DNA of 64,000 bases from JAUIKM01 sp964445695. Lineage in GTDB: Bacteria; Bacteroidota; Ignavibacteria; Kapaibacteriales; UBA7675. Both the position numbers and the translations under genes were made by a program. A model generated the notes under the pieces. It saw only the letters and a list, made by a program, of their open reading frames with translations, ran no database searches and had not been told where the DNA came from. The stretch spans positions 59,789 through 123,788 of the forward strand of contig CAYULF010000018.1 in NCBI GenBank assembly GCA_964445695.1. The letters run 5' to 3'. Below, one piece after another: positions 42,380 through 50,327 of the stretch. Each line of letters opens with the position of its first letter. The first letter of the stretch is position 1.

Positions 42380-43321
42380 TCAAGCCTTGTCGGCAAACAT
42401 CAGGATTATGACTCCCAGCAGGAAGACATAAGAAGAAAGCAGCACTTTGCGCGCATTCGGCGAGGAGACCTCCCGCGTGAAGCGCAGCGCATTCATCAAC
42501 ATGTACCCGACCAGCAGAACCGAGCCGACGGCATAGACAATGCCCGTGGCGCCCAGCACAAAGGGCATGATCACCGCCGCCGCCAGGCAGATCGTGTAAA
42601 GCACGACGTGCCGAGCAACAATCGTCCCGCTTTCGTCGCGCACCGCCAGCATCTTGAATCCCGGAACGGCGTAGTCCTGACGATACATCCAGGACAGCGA
42701 CAGAAAGTGCGGCAGCTGCCAGAAAAACACGATGGCGAACATGGCCAGCGAACCGAGCGTAACGTCACCCGATACCGCAACCCAACCGCCCATCGCGGGC
42801 AGAGCGCCGGGAACGGCTCCAACGAGAGTGTTCAGTTCCGTCCGCGTTTTCATCGGCGTGTACACTGCGACGTAACCCACCAGCGTAATCAGCGCCAGCA
42901 ATACCGTCGTCATATTGATGAAACACAGCAGACCAATGCCGAGAATGCAGAGTGCAAGCCCATAAATCAACGCTTCCATCGGCAGCAGTTTACCCGAAGG
43001 CAGCGGGCGCCGAGCGGTGCGTTTCATCATCCGGTCGTAGTCGCGCTCAATAAAGTGATTGATCGCGCAACTTCCGGCGGCAACCATCGTTGTGCCCAGA
43101 ATCGTGAACAGAAAGTGCACGATATTGCCCACCTGCGCAAAAAAGGCAAGGGGCGACTCCACCGCAAGAAAGTACCCGGCCGAAGCCGTCAGAACAACCA
43201 TCTTGGTTATCCCCGGCTTGGTCAGCTCGTAGTAAGCTTTCCAGCGCTCGCTGCGCACTTCCAGCTCATCGAGCGGAACCTGGATGGCGTCTTCGATATT
43301 TTGTGTTTCGATCGTCGACAT
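42380..43321 (-). CDS. ctaB: Protohaem IX farnesyltransferase (haem O synthase)
   Basis: 313 aa, UbiA-type prenyltransferase with about eight TM helices. The two Asp-rich motifs are visible: NHFIERDYDRMMKRTARRPLPSG (about 102-125) and the DYAVPGFKMLAV region near the second site. Converts haem B and farnesyl diphosphate to haem O, needed for the haem a/a3 of CoxA. Lies between coxA and coxC as is common in oxidase operons. No CtaA (haem A synthase) is in the window. Confidence 0.96.
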   Translation of the reverse strand: MSTIETQNIEDAIQVPLDELEVRSERWKAYYELTKPGITKMVVLTASAGYFLAVESPLAFFAQVGNIVHFLFTILGTTMVAAGSCAINHFIERDYDRMMKRTARRPLPSGKLLPMEALIYGLALCILGIGLLCFINMTTVLLALITLVGYVAVYTPMKTRTELNTLVGAVPGALPAMGGWVAVSGDVTLGSLAMFAIVFFWQLPHFLSLSWMYRQDYAVPGFKMLAVRDESGTIVARHVVLYTICLAAAVIMPFVLGATGIVYAVGSVLLVGYMLMNALRFTREVSSPNARKVLLSSYVFLLGVIILMFADKA

Positions 43322-43406
43322 AGTTCAGTCGACTCCGCACATTCCGCGGAGTCCATGCCGCGCCGGATCTCAATCCAACGCGGCGCAATTGGTCAGGATT
43401 TCAGGA

Positions 43407-45245
43407 TCAGGCCTGAGTCGATTCGCCCGCTTCGGTCTTCTGCGCTGTCACCGGCGTTTCGGCCGGTTTTTCTTCCAGCTTTTTCCACTGCGGCAGATAA
43501 TCCTTCTTCGTCAGAGGCGAAGAGAATTCATAGGGCCCGCGATACACGTGGATCTGGCGGTCGAAGTTGCCGTGTCCGACCGGAGGCGAAGGACAGGCCC
43601 ACTCCAGCGAGTTGGCGCGCCAGGGATTGCGCGTGGCTTTGCGACCGAATTTGAGCGAGTAGATGATGTTGAACACGAGGATAAACTGTGCAAAGCCCAG
43701 ACCGATGGCCGCCAGTGTAATGAATTCGTTCATGTCCTGGAACGGAGCGAGGAACTCATACACCGTCGGATCGGAAATCCGACGCATGTGACCGCCGATA
43801 CCCAGAAGGTGCATCGGGAAGAAGGTCAGGTTAAACAGAATGAAACTCGTGAAGAAGTGAATCTGGCCCCAGGCTTCGTTCATTTGACGACCGAAGAGTT
43901 TGGGGAACCAGTAGTAGATGCCTGCGAAAATTCCGAAGAGCGAGCCGCCGAACAGCACGTAGTGAATGTGCGCCACGATAAAGTAGGTATCGTGGATGAA
44001 CACATCCGCCGGCGCGGCTGCCATGAAGATACCGCTGAGACCACCGACGACGAATGTCGTCAGAAAGCCGAGTGCCTGCAACATCGGCACGCTGAAACGA
44101 ATGCTGCCGCGCCACAGAGTGCCAAGCCAGTTGAAGGTCTTGATGGCGGAAGGCACGGCGATAACAATCGTCGAAAGCATGAAGGTTGTACCGAGCAGCG
44201 GGTTCATGCCCGACTGGAACATGTGGTGTCCCCAGACGATGAAGCCCAGACCGCCGATCGCCGCCATGGCGAATACCATCGCCTTGTAACCGTAGATCGG
44301 ACGACGCGAGAAAGTCGCCATCACGTCGGAAACAACGCCCATAAGCGGCAGAAGCATGATGTATACGGCCGGGTGCGAGTAGAACCAGAACAAGTGCTGG
44401 AACAGAATCGGCTGACCGCCGCCCGTGTGCACGTTGTCCGCGTACAGCATGCCTTCCGGAATAAAGAAGCTCGAATGGAAGAATTGGTCGAAGAACAGAA
44501 TGGCAAGGTCGGAAGCGAGAACCGGCGTACCGAGAGAAATCAGTACGGCCGTGATGAAGAGCGCCCAGACCGTCAGCGGCATGTCGAACATGCCCATTCC
44601 GGGAGCGCGTTTATTCAACACGGTCACGATGTAGTTCAAACCGCCGAGAATCGAACTGAAGCCCGCCAGGAACACGCCCACCGTCCACATGGTATGCCCA
44701 TGACTGGTGGTGACGCTCAATGGTGGATAATGCGTCCAGCCCGCGGCCGCCGCACCTCCATCCATAAAGAAGCCCGACATTACACACATTGCCGCCGGAG
44801 GCACCAACCAGAAGGAGAACATATTGACCATTGGAAAGGCCATGTCGTCCGTGCCTATCTGTAGTGGTATACAGAGGTTTCCGAAGAAACCGACCGCCAG
44901 CGGAATAATCACGAAGAAAATCATGACCGAAGCGTGCATCGTCGTCATCTGCATGAAGAATCCAGGCTGAACGACGCCGTCCGTCACGAAGCTATCCGAA
45001 AGCAAATGGCCGATCAGAGGCAGCGGCTGGCCGGGATAGGCCAACTGCCAACGCAGGATCAGCGCCATTCCCCCACCGACAAACAAGAAAATCAATGCGC
45101 TGAGCAGAAACTGCTTTGCAATGGTTTTGTGGTCGGTTGAGAAAATGTATTTGCGGATAAAGGACTCGTGATGCGCGTGATCGTGACCATGACCATGATC
45201 GTCATGTGCCGCGTGATGCGCTTGAGTGAGAACTTCAGTTGCCAT
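43407..45245 (-). CDS. coxA: Cytochrome c oxidase subunit I
   Basis: 612 aa from the ATG at 45245; the frame stays open to 45326 without a good start. Twelve or so TM helices. His-rich start (HHAAHDDHGHGHDHAHHES), then the haem-copper oxidase core: LFWFYSHPAVYIMLLPLMG around the CuB His-Tyr site, WGHHMFQSGMNP with the CuB histidines, and HDTYFIVAHIHYVLFGG with the haem a/a3 ligands. Reduces O2 to water and pumps protons. Sits between coxB and ctaB. Confidence 0.97.
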   Translation of the reverse strand: MATEVLTQAHHAAHDDHGHGHDHAHHESFIRKYIFSTDHKTIAKQFLLSALIFLFVGGGMALILRWQLAYPGQPLPLIGHLLSDSFVTDGVVQPGFFMQMTTMHASVMIFFVIIPLAVGFFGNLCIPLQIGTDDMAFPMVNMFSFWLVPPAAMCVMSGFFMDGGAAAAGWTHYPPLSVTTSHGHTMWTVGVFLAGFSSILGGLNYIVTVLNKRAPGMGMFDMPLTVWALFITAVLISLGTPVLASDLAILFFDQFFHSSFFIPEGMLYADNVHTGGGQPILFQHLFWFYSHPAVYIMLLPLMGVVSDVMATFSRRPIYGYKAMVFAMAAIGGLGFIVWGHHMFQSGMNPLLGTTFMLSTIVIAVPSAIKTFNWLGTLWRGSIRFSVPMLQALGFLTTFVVGGLSGIFMAAAPADVFIHDTYFIVAHIHYVLFGGSLFGIFAGIYYWFPKLFGRQMNEAWGQIHFFTSFILFNLTFFPMHLLGIGGHMRRISDPTVYEFLAPFQDMNEFITLAAIGLGFAQFILVFNIIYSLKFGRKATRNPWRANSLEWACPSPPVGHGNFDRQIHVYRGPYEFSSPLTKKDYLPQWKKLEEKPAETPVTAQKTEAGESTQA

Positions 45246-45340
45246 AGTTCGCAGAAGTATCAGTTTGTAGAATTTTTCTCGATGTTCGCCCTTCCCTGCT
45301 TGCGACCCGCGCGCAGTAACGCGCACCGTCGCTCAGCGCC

Positions 45341-46189
45341 TCAGTGGCCTTGCTCTTCTTGTGCCGGCTCTTCAACAACCTCTGTTCCGTCGCTCATCAC
45401 TGCGTCTTCGATCATCATGTCGTCGTCGCTCGCAACTTCAGCAGGCTGCTCCATGCTCGCGAGGATCGCGTCGTATTTGCCCTGCAGCCACTCGTTGTAG
45501 GCATCTTCGGACAGCATGCGCAGCTCGCCGCGCATACTGTAGTGGCCGCTGCCGCAGAGCTCGGCGCAGGCCAGTTCGTAGTCGCCGGCTTTGAAACAAT
45601 CGAACCACACGTCGATTTTCAGGCCGGGAACGGCGTCCTGTTTGATGCGGAAATTGGGCAGGAAGAAACTGTGGAGTACATCAACGGAAGAGAGATGTAC
45701 CACGATAGTTTTATTGATGGGCAGGTAGAATACGTTGGAAAGCATCAGGTCGTCTTTGCCCGCCGGATCTTCCGGGTCGATTGCAAAGACGTTGTCGCCG
45801 CTGCGCAGCGAGGGGATCGTACGGCCAAAGACGCCGTCGGGTCCCGGATAGCGATAGTGCCACAGGTATTGCTGCCCAAGCACTTCCACTTCGACGTCGG
45901 CCACCGGCACGGCGTCCTGATATTTCATGCGCGTCCACAGGTCGTCGCTGTAAAAGCCGAGGCCGGCGAACAGCAGGGTCGGCAGAAGCGTCCAGGTAAA
46001 CTCCACGAGGTTGTTGCCGTGGAAGTAGTACGCCTTGACGCCGCGACGACGACGGTACTTGATCAGAAAGTAAACAAGCGTGATATTCACGAGGAAAAAG
46101 ATACCGACGCAGAGATAGTAGATAATTGCGAACAGATGGTCGTGTTCAATTCCGATGGAAGACACGTTCTCAGGAAAGTACTCGAGCAT
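45341..46189 (-). CDS. coxB: Cytochrome c oxidase subunit II with CuA site
   Basis: 282 aa. Two N-terminal TM helices (about 25-50, 65-90) and a periplasmic cupredoxin domain. The CuA ligands are intact: DVLHSFFLPNFRIKQDAVPG (His) and CAELCGSGHYSMRGEL (Cys, Cys, His, Met). No haem c domain is fused, so it is aa3 rather than caa3 in form. A separate cytochrome c gene lies directly upstream. Acidic C-terminal tail (SDDDMMIEDAVMSDGTEVVEE). Confidence 0.96.
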   Translation of the reverse strand: MLEYFPENVSSIGIEHDHLFAIIYYLCVGIFFLVNITLVYFLIKYRRRRGVKAYYFHGNNLVEFTWTLLPTLLFAGLGFYSDDLWTRMKYQDAVPVADVEVEVLGQQYLWHYRYPGPDGVFGRTIPSLRSGDNVFAIDPEDPAGKDDLMLSNVFYLPINKTIVVHLSSVDVLHSFFLPNFRIKQDAVPGLKIDVWFDCFKAGDYELACAELCGSGHYSMRGELRMLSEDAYNEWLQGKYDAILASMEQPAEVASDDDMMIEDAVMSDGTEVVEEPAQEEQGH

Positions 46190-46336
46190 ATCGGTAAAAA
46201 TCGCTTTTGGTTAAACCTCTCTGAGCACCGCGGGATCCGCGATGGACGTTCAATCGTCGTTTGTCACGTTGGTCTCGTAGTCCGTTGTCCCAGGTTTCGG
46301 CGAGCCCGAAACCTGCGCACCGCGTGCGCCTGAAGT

Positions 46337-46912
46337 TTACTGTTCGCTGGACGTATCGCCGCCGGAAGCGGCCGCCGTCGCTTCAGCCAGCACTTCGTCA
46401 GGCTGGTATGCGCCGAGTTTGTTTGCCGTCGCCGCGCGAACTTCCGCCACGTAGTCAGCCGACACCGGCGAGCCGCTGTTTCCCCATGCGGCGCGAACAT
46501 ACGTCAGTACATCGGCGATTTCCTGGTCGTCAAGAACTTCCCCCCAGGCCGCCATAATCATCCCACTGTACGAAACGCCGTTGCGTTCAATGTCTCCGGA
46601 GAAACCGTGCAGTACAAGTCGCACCGGAATTCCCGGATCGCCCTGCGCCCATTCGGAGCCCGCCAGCGGCGGATACGTTCCCTCGAGACCGTTACCGCTT
46701 GCCTGGTGGCAGGACTGGCACACGCGCTGGTAGACAGCCAGACCAGGTCCGCCGGGGCCGCCATTGGTGCCGCCGGCAGCGTCTGCAGCAGCCACGTCAA
46801 CCCAGGCCGGGTCGTCGGAAGGCGACACAAAAAATCCGTTGACGTTCGCGGCGAGTATCAAAAACACGCACGAAACGACCACTCCAAAAGAAACGCGTAC
46901 GATAGGGTACAT
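46337..46912 (-). CDS. Membrane-anchored monohaem cytochrome c
   Basis: 191 aa from the ATG at 46912; the frame runs on to 46996 but the hydrophobic helix starts here. An N-terminal TM/signal helix (VVVSCVFLILAANVNGFF) is followed by a class I cytochrome c domain with CQSCHQASGNG about residue 65 and the Met-bearing SGMIMAAWGEVLDDQEIADVLTYVRAAWG. It is most like the small cytochrome c next to oxidase genes and could shuttle electrons from ACIII to CoxB. 147 bases before coxB, which may hold the main oxidase promoter or a second one. Confidence 0.9.
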   Translation of the reverse strand: MYPIVRVSFGVVVSCVFLILAANVNGFFVSPSDDPAWVDVAAADAAGGTNGGPGGPGLAVYQRVCQSCHQASGNGLEGTYPPLAGSEWAQGDPGIPVRLVLHGFSGDIERNGVSYSGMIMAAWGEVLDDQEIADVLTYVRAAWGNSGSPVSADYVAEVRAATANKLGAYQPDEVLAEATAAASGGDTSSEQ

Positions 46913-46993
46913 AAAGATGTCTGTAGATTCGTCTTTGACAAGCTGCGCCGCCCTTTTCAGGTGGCTGCAAAAATACAGATTTCCACGTGGACG

Positions 46994-47031
46994 CAAAAAA
47001 CAAATGTGGCAACCTCCGCTGAGATTGCCAC
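46994..47031 (-). terminator. Terminator after nuoAB
   Basis: GTGGCAACCTC (47006-47016) pairs with GAGATTGCCAC (47021-47031), 11 bp with one wobble pair and a four-base loop, followed on the minus strand by a T-rich run. It lies seven bases past the nuoB stop and separates nuoAB from the cytochrome/oxidase genes. Confidence 0.85.
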
Positions 47032-47037
47032 CAATTA

Positions 47038-47559
47038 TCAGATCACCGCCGCCTCTGCAACCCCTGTAACCGGGTCGGGGTCAATGATCGTCGGCTTTGT
47101 GCGGTCAATTTTGTCCTGAATTGTCATCAGCGCTTTTACCAGCGCTTCGGGACGCGGAGGGCAGCCGCCCACGTACACGTCGACCGGTAAAAAGGTATCG
47201 ATGCCCTGCACAACCGGGTACGAACGGAACATTCCGCCGGTGGATGTGCACACGCCCATCGCTATCACCCATTTCGGGTCCGGCATCTGATCGTAAATCT
47301 TACGCACCACCCACGACATTTTATACGTCACCGTCCCGGCCACGATCAACAGATCGGCCTGACGCGGGGAAAATCGAAATACTTCGGACCCAAAACGGGC
47401 CACGTCGGTCCGGGGACCGGCCAGCGCCATCATCTCGATGCCGCAGCAGGAAATTCCAAGGGGCATCGGCCATACGGCGTTTTTCTGGCCCCATTTGATC
47501 ATGGCGTCTATCGTTGTCGTCACAAAGCCGTCGCGCTCGAGCGTTTCGTTCAGTCCCAT
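47038..47559 (-). CDS. nuoB: NADH-quinone oxidoreductase subunit B
   Basis: 173 aa from the ATG at 47559. The N2 [4Fe-4S] ligands are present: the tandem Cys pair in GISCCGIEM, then GVCTSTGGMF and GGCPPRPEAL. The start overlaps the end of nuoA by ten bases. It passes electrons to quinone in the peripheral arm of complex I. No nuoC or later genes follow; a terminator comes right after. Confidence 0.97.
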   Translation of the reverse strand: MGLNETLERDGFVTTTIDAMIKWGQKNAVWPMPLGISCCGIEMMALAGPRTDVARFGSEVFRFSPRQADLLIVAGTVTYKMSWVVRKIYDQMPDPKWVIAMGVCTSTGGMFRSYPVVQGIDTFLPVDVYVGGCPPRPEALVKALMTIQDKIDRTKPTIIDPDPVTGVAEAAVI

Positions 47560-47915
47560 TCGAGGGCTCCTTTCTTGACTACATAGATATAACCGGCGAA
47601 CAGCATCACCATAAACAGCACCATCGCGATGTAACCCTGCGTGCCCAGCTCCTGGAACTGCACCGCCCACGGATACATAAAGACAATCTCAATGTCGAAC
47701 ACGATGAAGAGCATGGTGACGAGATAAAACTTGACGGTAAACCGTTCATGCGCCGACTTGATCGGCTTCATCCCGCTTTCGTACGTCGAGAGTTTTTGCG
47801 CGTTGATGCGCTTCGGTCCCAGCCACTCGTGCAACTTCAGCATCAGCGTGCCGAATACGAGGCCGACGACTATCGTAACCAGAATCGGGAGGTATTGTGT
47901 GCCGAGTGTTTCCAT
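47550..47915 (-). CDS. nuoA: NADH-quinone oxidoreductase subunit A
   Basis: 121 aa from the ATG at 47915. Three TM helices (about 8-28, 62-82, 92-112) with the family motif KLSTYESGMKPIKSAHERFTVKFYLVTMLFIVFDIEIVFMYPWA in which the usual Cys of 'YECG' is Ser (YESG). Membrane subunit of complex I next to the quinone site. Overlaps nuoB. Confidence 0.96.
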   Translation of the reverse strand: METLGTQYLPILVTIVVGLVFGTLMLKLHEWLGPKRINAQKLSTYESGMKPIKSAHERFTVKFYLVTMLFIVFDIEIVFMYPWAVQFQELGTQGYIAMVLFMVMLFAGYIYVVKKGALEWD

Positions 47916-48114
47916 AACCGCGAGATCGCCTGCCACCGGAACAAGTGGAACTGAAAGGGCTGGACTTACCAGGGATGTTCGTCGAATGTGCTGCAGAACG
48001 GACGCGAACTGCAACAATTCCACGAATTTACGGCGGGTCCATGTGATTTGCAATGATTACGGTCATGATAACCGCTTTAAAAGGCCGCTCTTGTTTGGCC
48101 CGCTGCGCTGGGTG

Positions 48115-49509
48115 TTACCATTCCCGCATCGGCGCGACGGCCCGATGGAAGCGCGTTCGGATGCGCTCGCCGTCGATGTGCTCCCCGTTCTCAACGACTG
48201 TTCTGCCGCGCCGAAAAACAGCCTTCAACATTCCCGAATCTCCCGCATACACCAGCGCGGACAGACGCCGCGCCTGCGGCAGACCGTATAAAACCGGCGC
48301 GGAAGCATCAATTTGCACTGCGTCGAAGGACGTTCCCGGCACGAGCCCGCCTCCAGCCGTACCGGCCGCCGGAATCCCGCCGGCCAGCGCAGAGCGCACA
48401 GCCTTTTCGCCGCTGTCGTCGCCGCCTTCCAGACACAGCACATTCCTGCGCCTGTCCGACATGCGCCGTCCGTAATCCAGCCAGCGCAGCTCCTCCAGCG
48501 GGCTCAACCCAACGTGGCTGTCGCTGCCTACAGCCCATGCGCCGCCTGCCGCGGCGTACTCGCGCAGATTAAAAAAACCGTCGCCCAGGTTGCCTTCGGT
48601 ACTCGGGCACAGGACGGCCACCGCGCCGCTCTGCGCCAGGCGCCGCGTTTCCGCCGCAGTCATATGCGTCGCGTGCACCAGCGAACAGTGGGAGTTCAAC
48701 TCAACGTTGTCCAGCAGCCATTCCACCGGTCTTGCGCCCCAGCTTTCGCGACAGCGCTCAATTTCACGCACCTGCTCGGCCACGTGGATGTGAACAGGCC
48801 GCTCCGCCGCACCGCGGTGGAAGACCGACTTCACTTCTTCGCGCGACGCGGCCCGCAGCGAATGTACGCCCAGCCCGGCCACCGCATCCGGCAGACCATT
48901 CAGAGCTGCGCCCGAGGCGTCAAGCAAAGCGTCGTAGTCGTCCAGCGATGCCGAGATAAAACGCCGCTGACGCGGCTGCGCAGGCGCGTCAAAGTCGCCG
49001 TTGTGATAGTACATCGGCGCCAGCGTCAGCGCGATGCCGCTCTGCTGCGCCGCCGCGGCCAGGCGCTGTGCCATTTCGCCGCGATTGCCGTAGGGCCGCC
49101 CATCGGCGTCGTTGTGCAGATAGTGAAACTCAACCACGCGCGTATAACCGCGCCGCAACATTTCGCTGTAGAGCATACATGCGACGGCTTCCAGCTCGTC
49201 CGGACTGATCCTGAGCGCCAGTCCGTACATCGTCTCGCGCCAGGACCAGAAGTCGTCGTCGGCCGCGCCGGGAGCCAGGTGTTCGGCCAGTCCGGCCATG
49301 GCGTATTGAAATGCGTGTGAATGCGCATTGATAAACCCGGGCAGAATCCATCCATTCAAATGCCTTGTCGCCGCGCCAGGCGGCACATCTGCGGCATCCG
49401 ATGTGATTGTGTCGATGATTCCATCGGCGTCAAGTCCAACAAAGGCCGGTTCAATCCAGGCGCGACCGTCCCAAAGGGCATCGCACTTAAACCACTGCAC
49501 GGCGCTCAT
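48115..49509 (-). CDS. hutF: Formimidoylglutamate deiminase
   Basis: 464 aa, amidohydrolase superfamily. Metal-binding NAHSHAFQ (H63, H65), further ligands in HIHVAEQ (about 235) and HATHMTA, and the Asp of AVGSDSHVGLSP (about 325). The HutF-type run AHSHAFQYAMAGLAE and DDDFWSWRETMYGLA is clear. Converts N-formimidoyl-glutamate to N-formylglutamate plus ammonia in the five-step histidine degradation route. Its start overlaps the hutG stop by four bases. No hutH/hutU/hutI in the window. Confidence 0.95.
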   Translation of the reverse strand: MSAVQWFKCDALWDGRAWIEPAFVGLDADGIIDTITSDAADVPPGAATRHLNGWILPGFINAHSHAFQYAMAGLAEHLAPGAADDDFWSWRETMYGLALRISPDELEAVACMLYSEMLRRGYTRVVEFHYLHNDADGRPYGNRGEMAQRLAAAAQQSGIALTLAPMYYHNGDFDAPAQPRQRRFISASLDDYDALLDASGAALNGLPDAVAGLGVHSLRAASREEVKSVFHRGAAERPVHIHVAEQVREIERCRESWGARPVEWLLDNVELNSHCSLVHATHMTAAETRRLAQSGAVAVLCPSTEGNLGDGFFNLREYAAAGGAWAVGSDSHVGLSPLEELRWLDYGRRMSDRRRNVLCLEGGDDSGEKAVRSALAGGIPAAGTAGGGLVPGTSFDAVQIDASAPVLYGLPQARRLSALVYAGDSGMLKAVFRRGRTVVENGEHIDGERIRTRFHRAVAPMREW

Positions 49510-50315
49510 GGCAGCTCCTTCAGCGCTTTGGTCAAAGCTTCAAATACGCTGCGCAGGCGCGTTTGCATCTGTGCGGCGCGCTCCTCGTCGTAGCGCGTCG
49601 TTTCCTCATTCATATACATGTGCTGGGTCATTTCAAGCTGCAGCGCGTGAATGCCTTCGTCCGGACGGCCAAAAGAACGAGTGATATAACCACCCTTGAA
49701 CGGAGTGTTGTGCGCCACGGGAAACTCCGCATCGCGGCGCAGATGCTCCAGCGCCGTTGCGCTCAGTATCGGCGCGGCTGAAGCGCCGTCGGCGTCGCCC
49801 AGAATCAGATCGGGAAAGGCCTCTGGCCGGATCGTCGGCACAAAGTGTTTAATCGAATGACAGTCCCACAGCAACACGTGTTTAAACTTTGCACGCAGGC
49901 GGCGCAGCTCGGCCGCCAGAAAATCGTGGTAGGGCTTGAAATACTTGTTTAATCTGCGCTCGCGTTCCGCTGCGTCGGGAAGTGCGCCGCTGTACAGTTC
50001 CTCGCCTGCGAAACTCGTCGTCGGCAGCACGTCGGTAATGATCCGACCGTCGCCGTAGAGCGCCGCGCCGCCGGGATTGCGATTGAGGTCAACGACGTAA
50101 CGACTTAAACGCGCACTGACAAGTTTCATGCCCATGTCGGGTGCAAAGTCGTAGAGGTCCTGGACAAACCAGTCGGTGTCGACCGGTTGCCCGACAAATT
50201 CCGGTTTAAACACTTCGCGCAATTCGGCGGGGAAATCCGTCCCGGCGTGCGGCACGCTCACGAGCAGCGGCTGTTCTTCCCCGCGCGCATCGCGAACGGT
50301 ATAAATTTCAGACAT
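49506..50315 (-). CDS. hutG: N-formylglutamate deformylase
   Basis: 269 aa from the ATG at 50315. N-formylglutamate amidohydrolase family: SVPHAGTDFP, DTDWFVQDLYDF, YVVDLNRNPGG and the zinc-site LLWDCHSIK, plus PFKGGYITRSFG. Hydrolyses N-formylglutamate to glutamate and formate, the last step of the route that HutF begins. It lies 12 bases after the molybdoenzyme gene and overlaps hutF, so the three are one unit. Confidence 0.95.
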   Translation of the reverse strand: MSEIYTVRDARGEEQPLLVSVPHAGTDFPAELREVFKPEFVGQPVDTDWFVQDLYDFAPDMGMKLVSARLSRYVVDLNRNPGGAALYGDGRIITDVLPTTSFAGEELYSGALPDAAERERRLNKYFKPYHDFLAAELRRLRAKFKHVLLWDCHSIKHFVPTIRPEAFPDLILGDADGASAAPILSATALEHLRRDAEFPVAHNTPFKGGYITRSFGRPDEGIHALQLEMTQHMYMNEETTRYDEERAAQMQTRLRSVFEALTKALKELP

Positions 50316-50327
50316 ACACATCCCGTA

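Noticed and set aside
43284..44864. 526-codon plus-strand frame
   Set aside because: Antisense to coxA; composition is Arg/His/Glu-rich without motifs.
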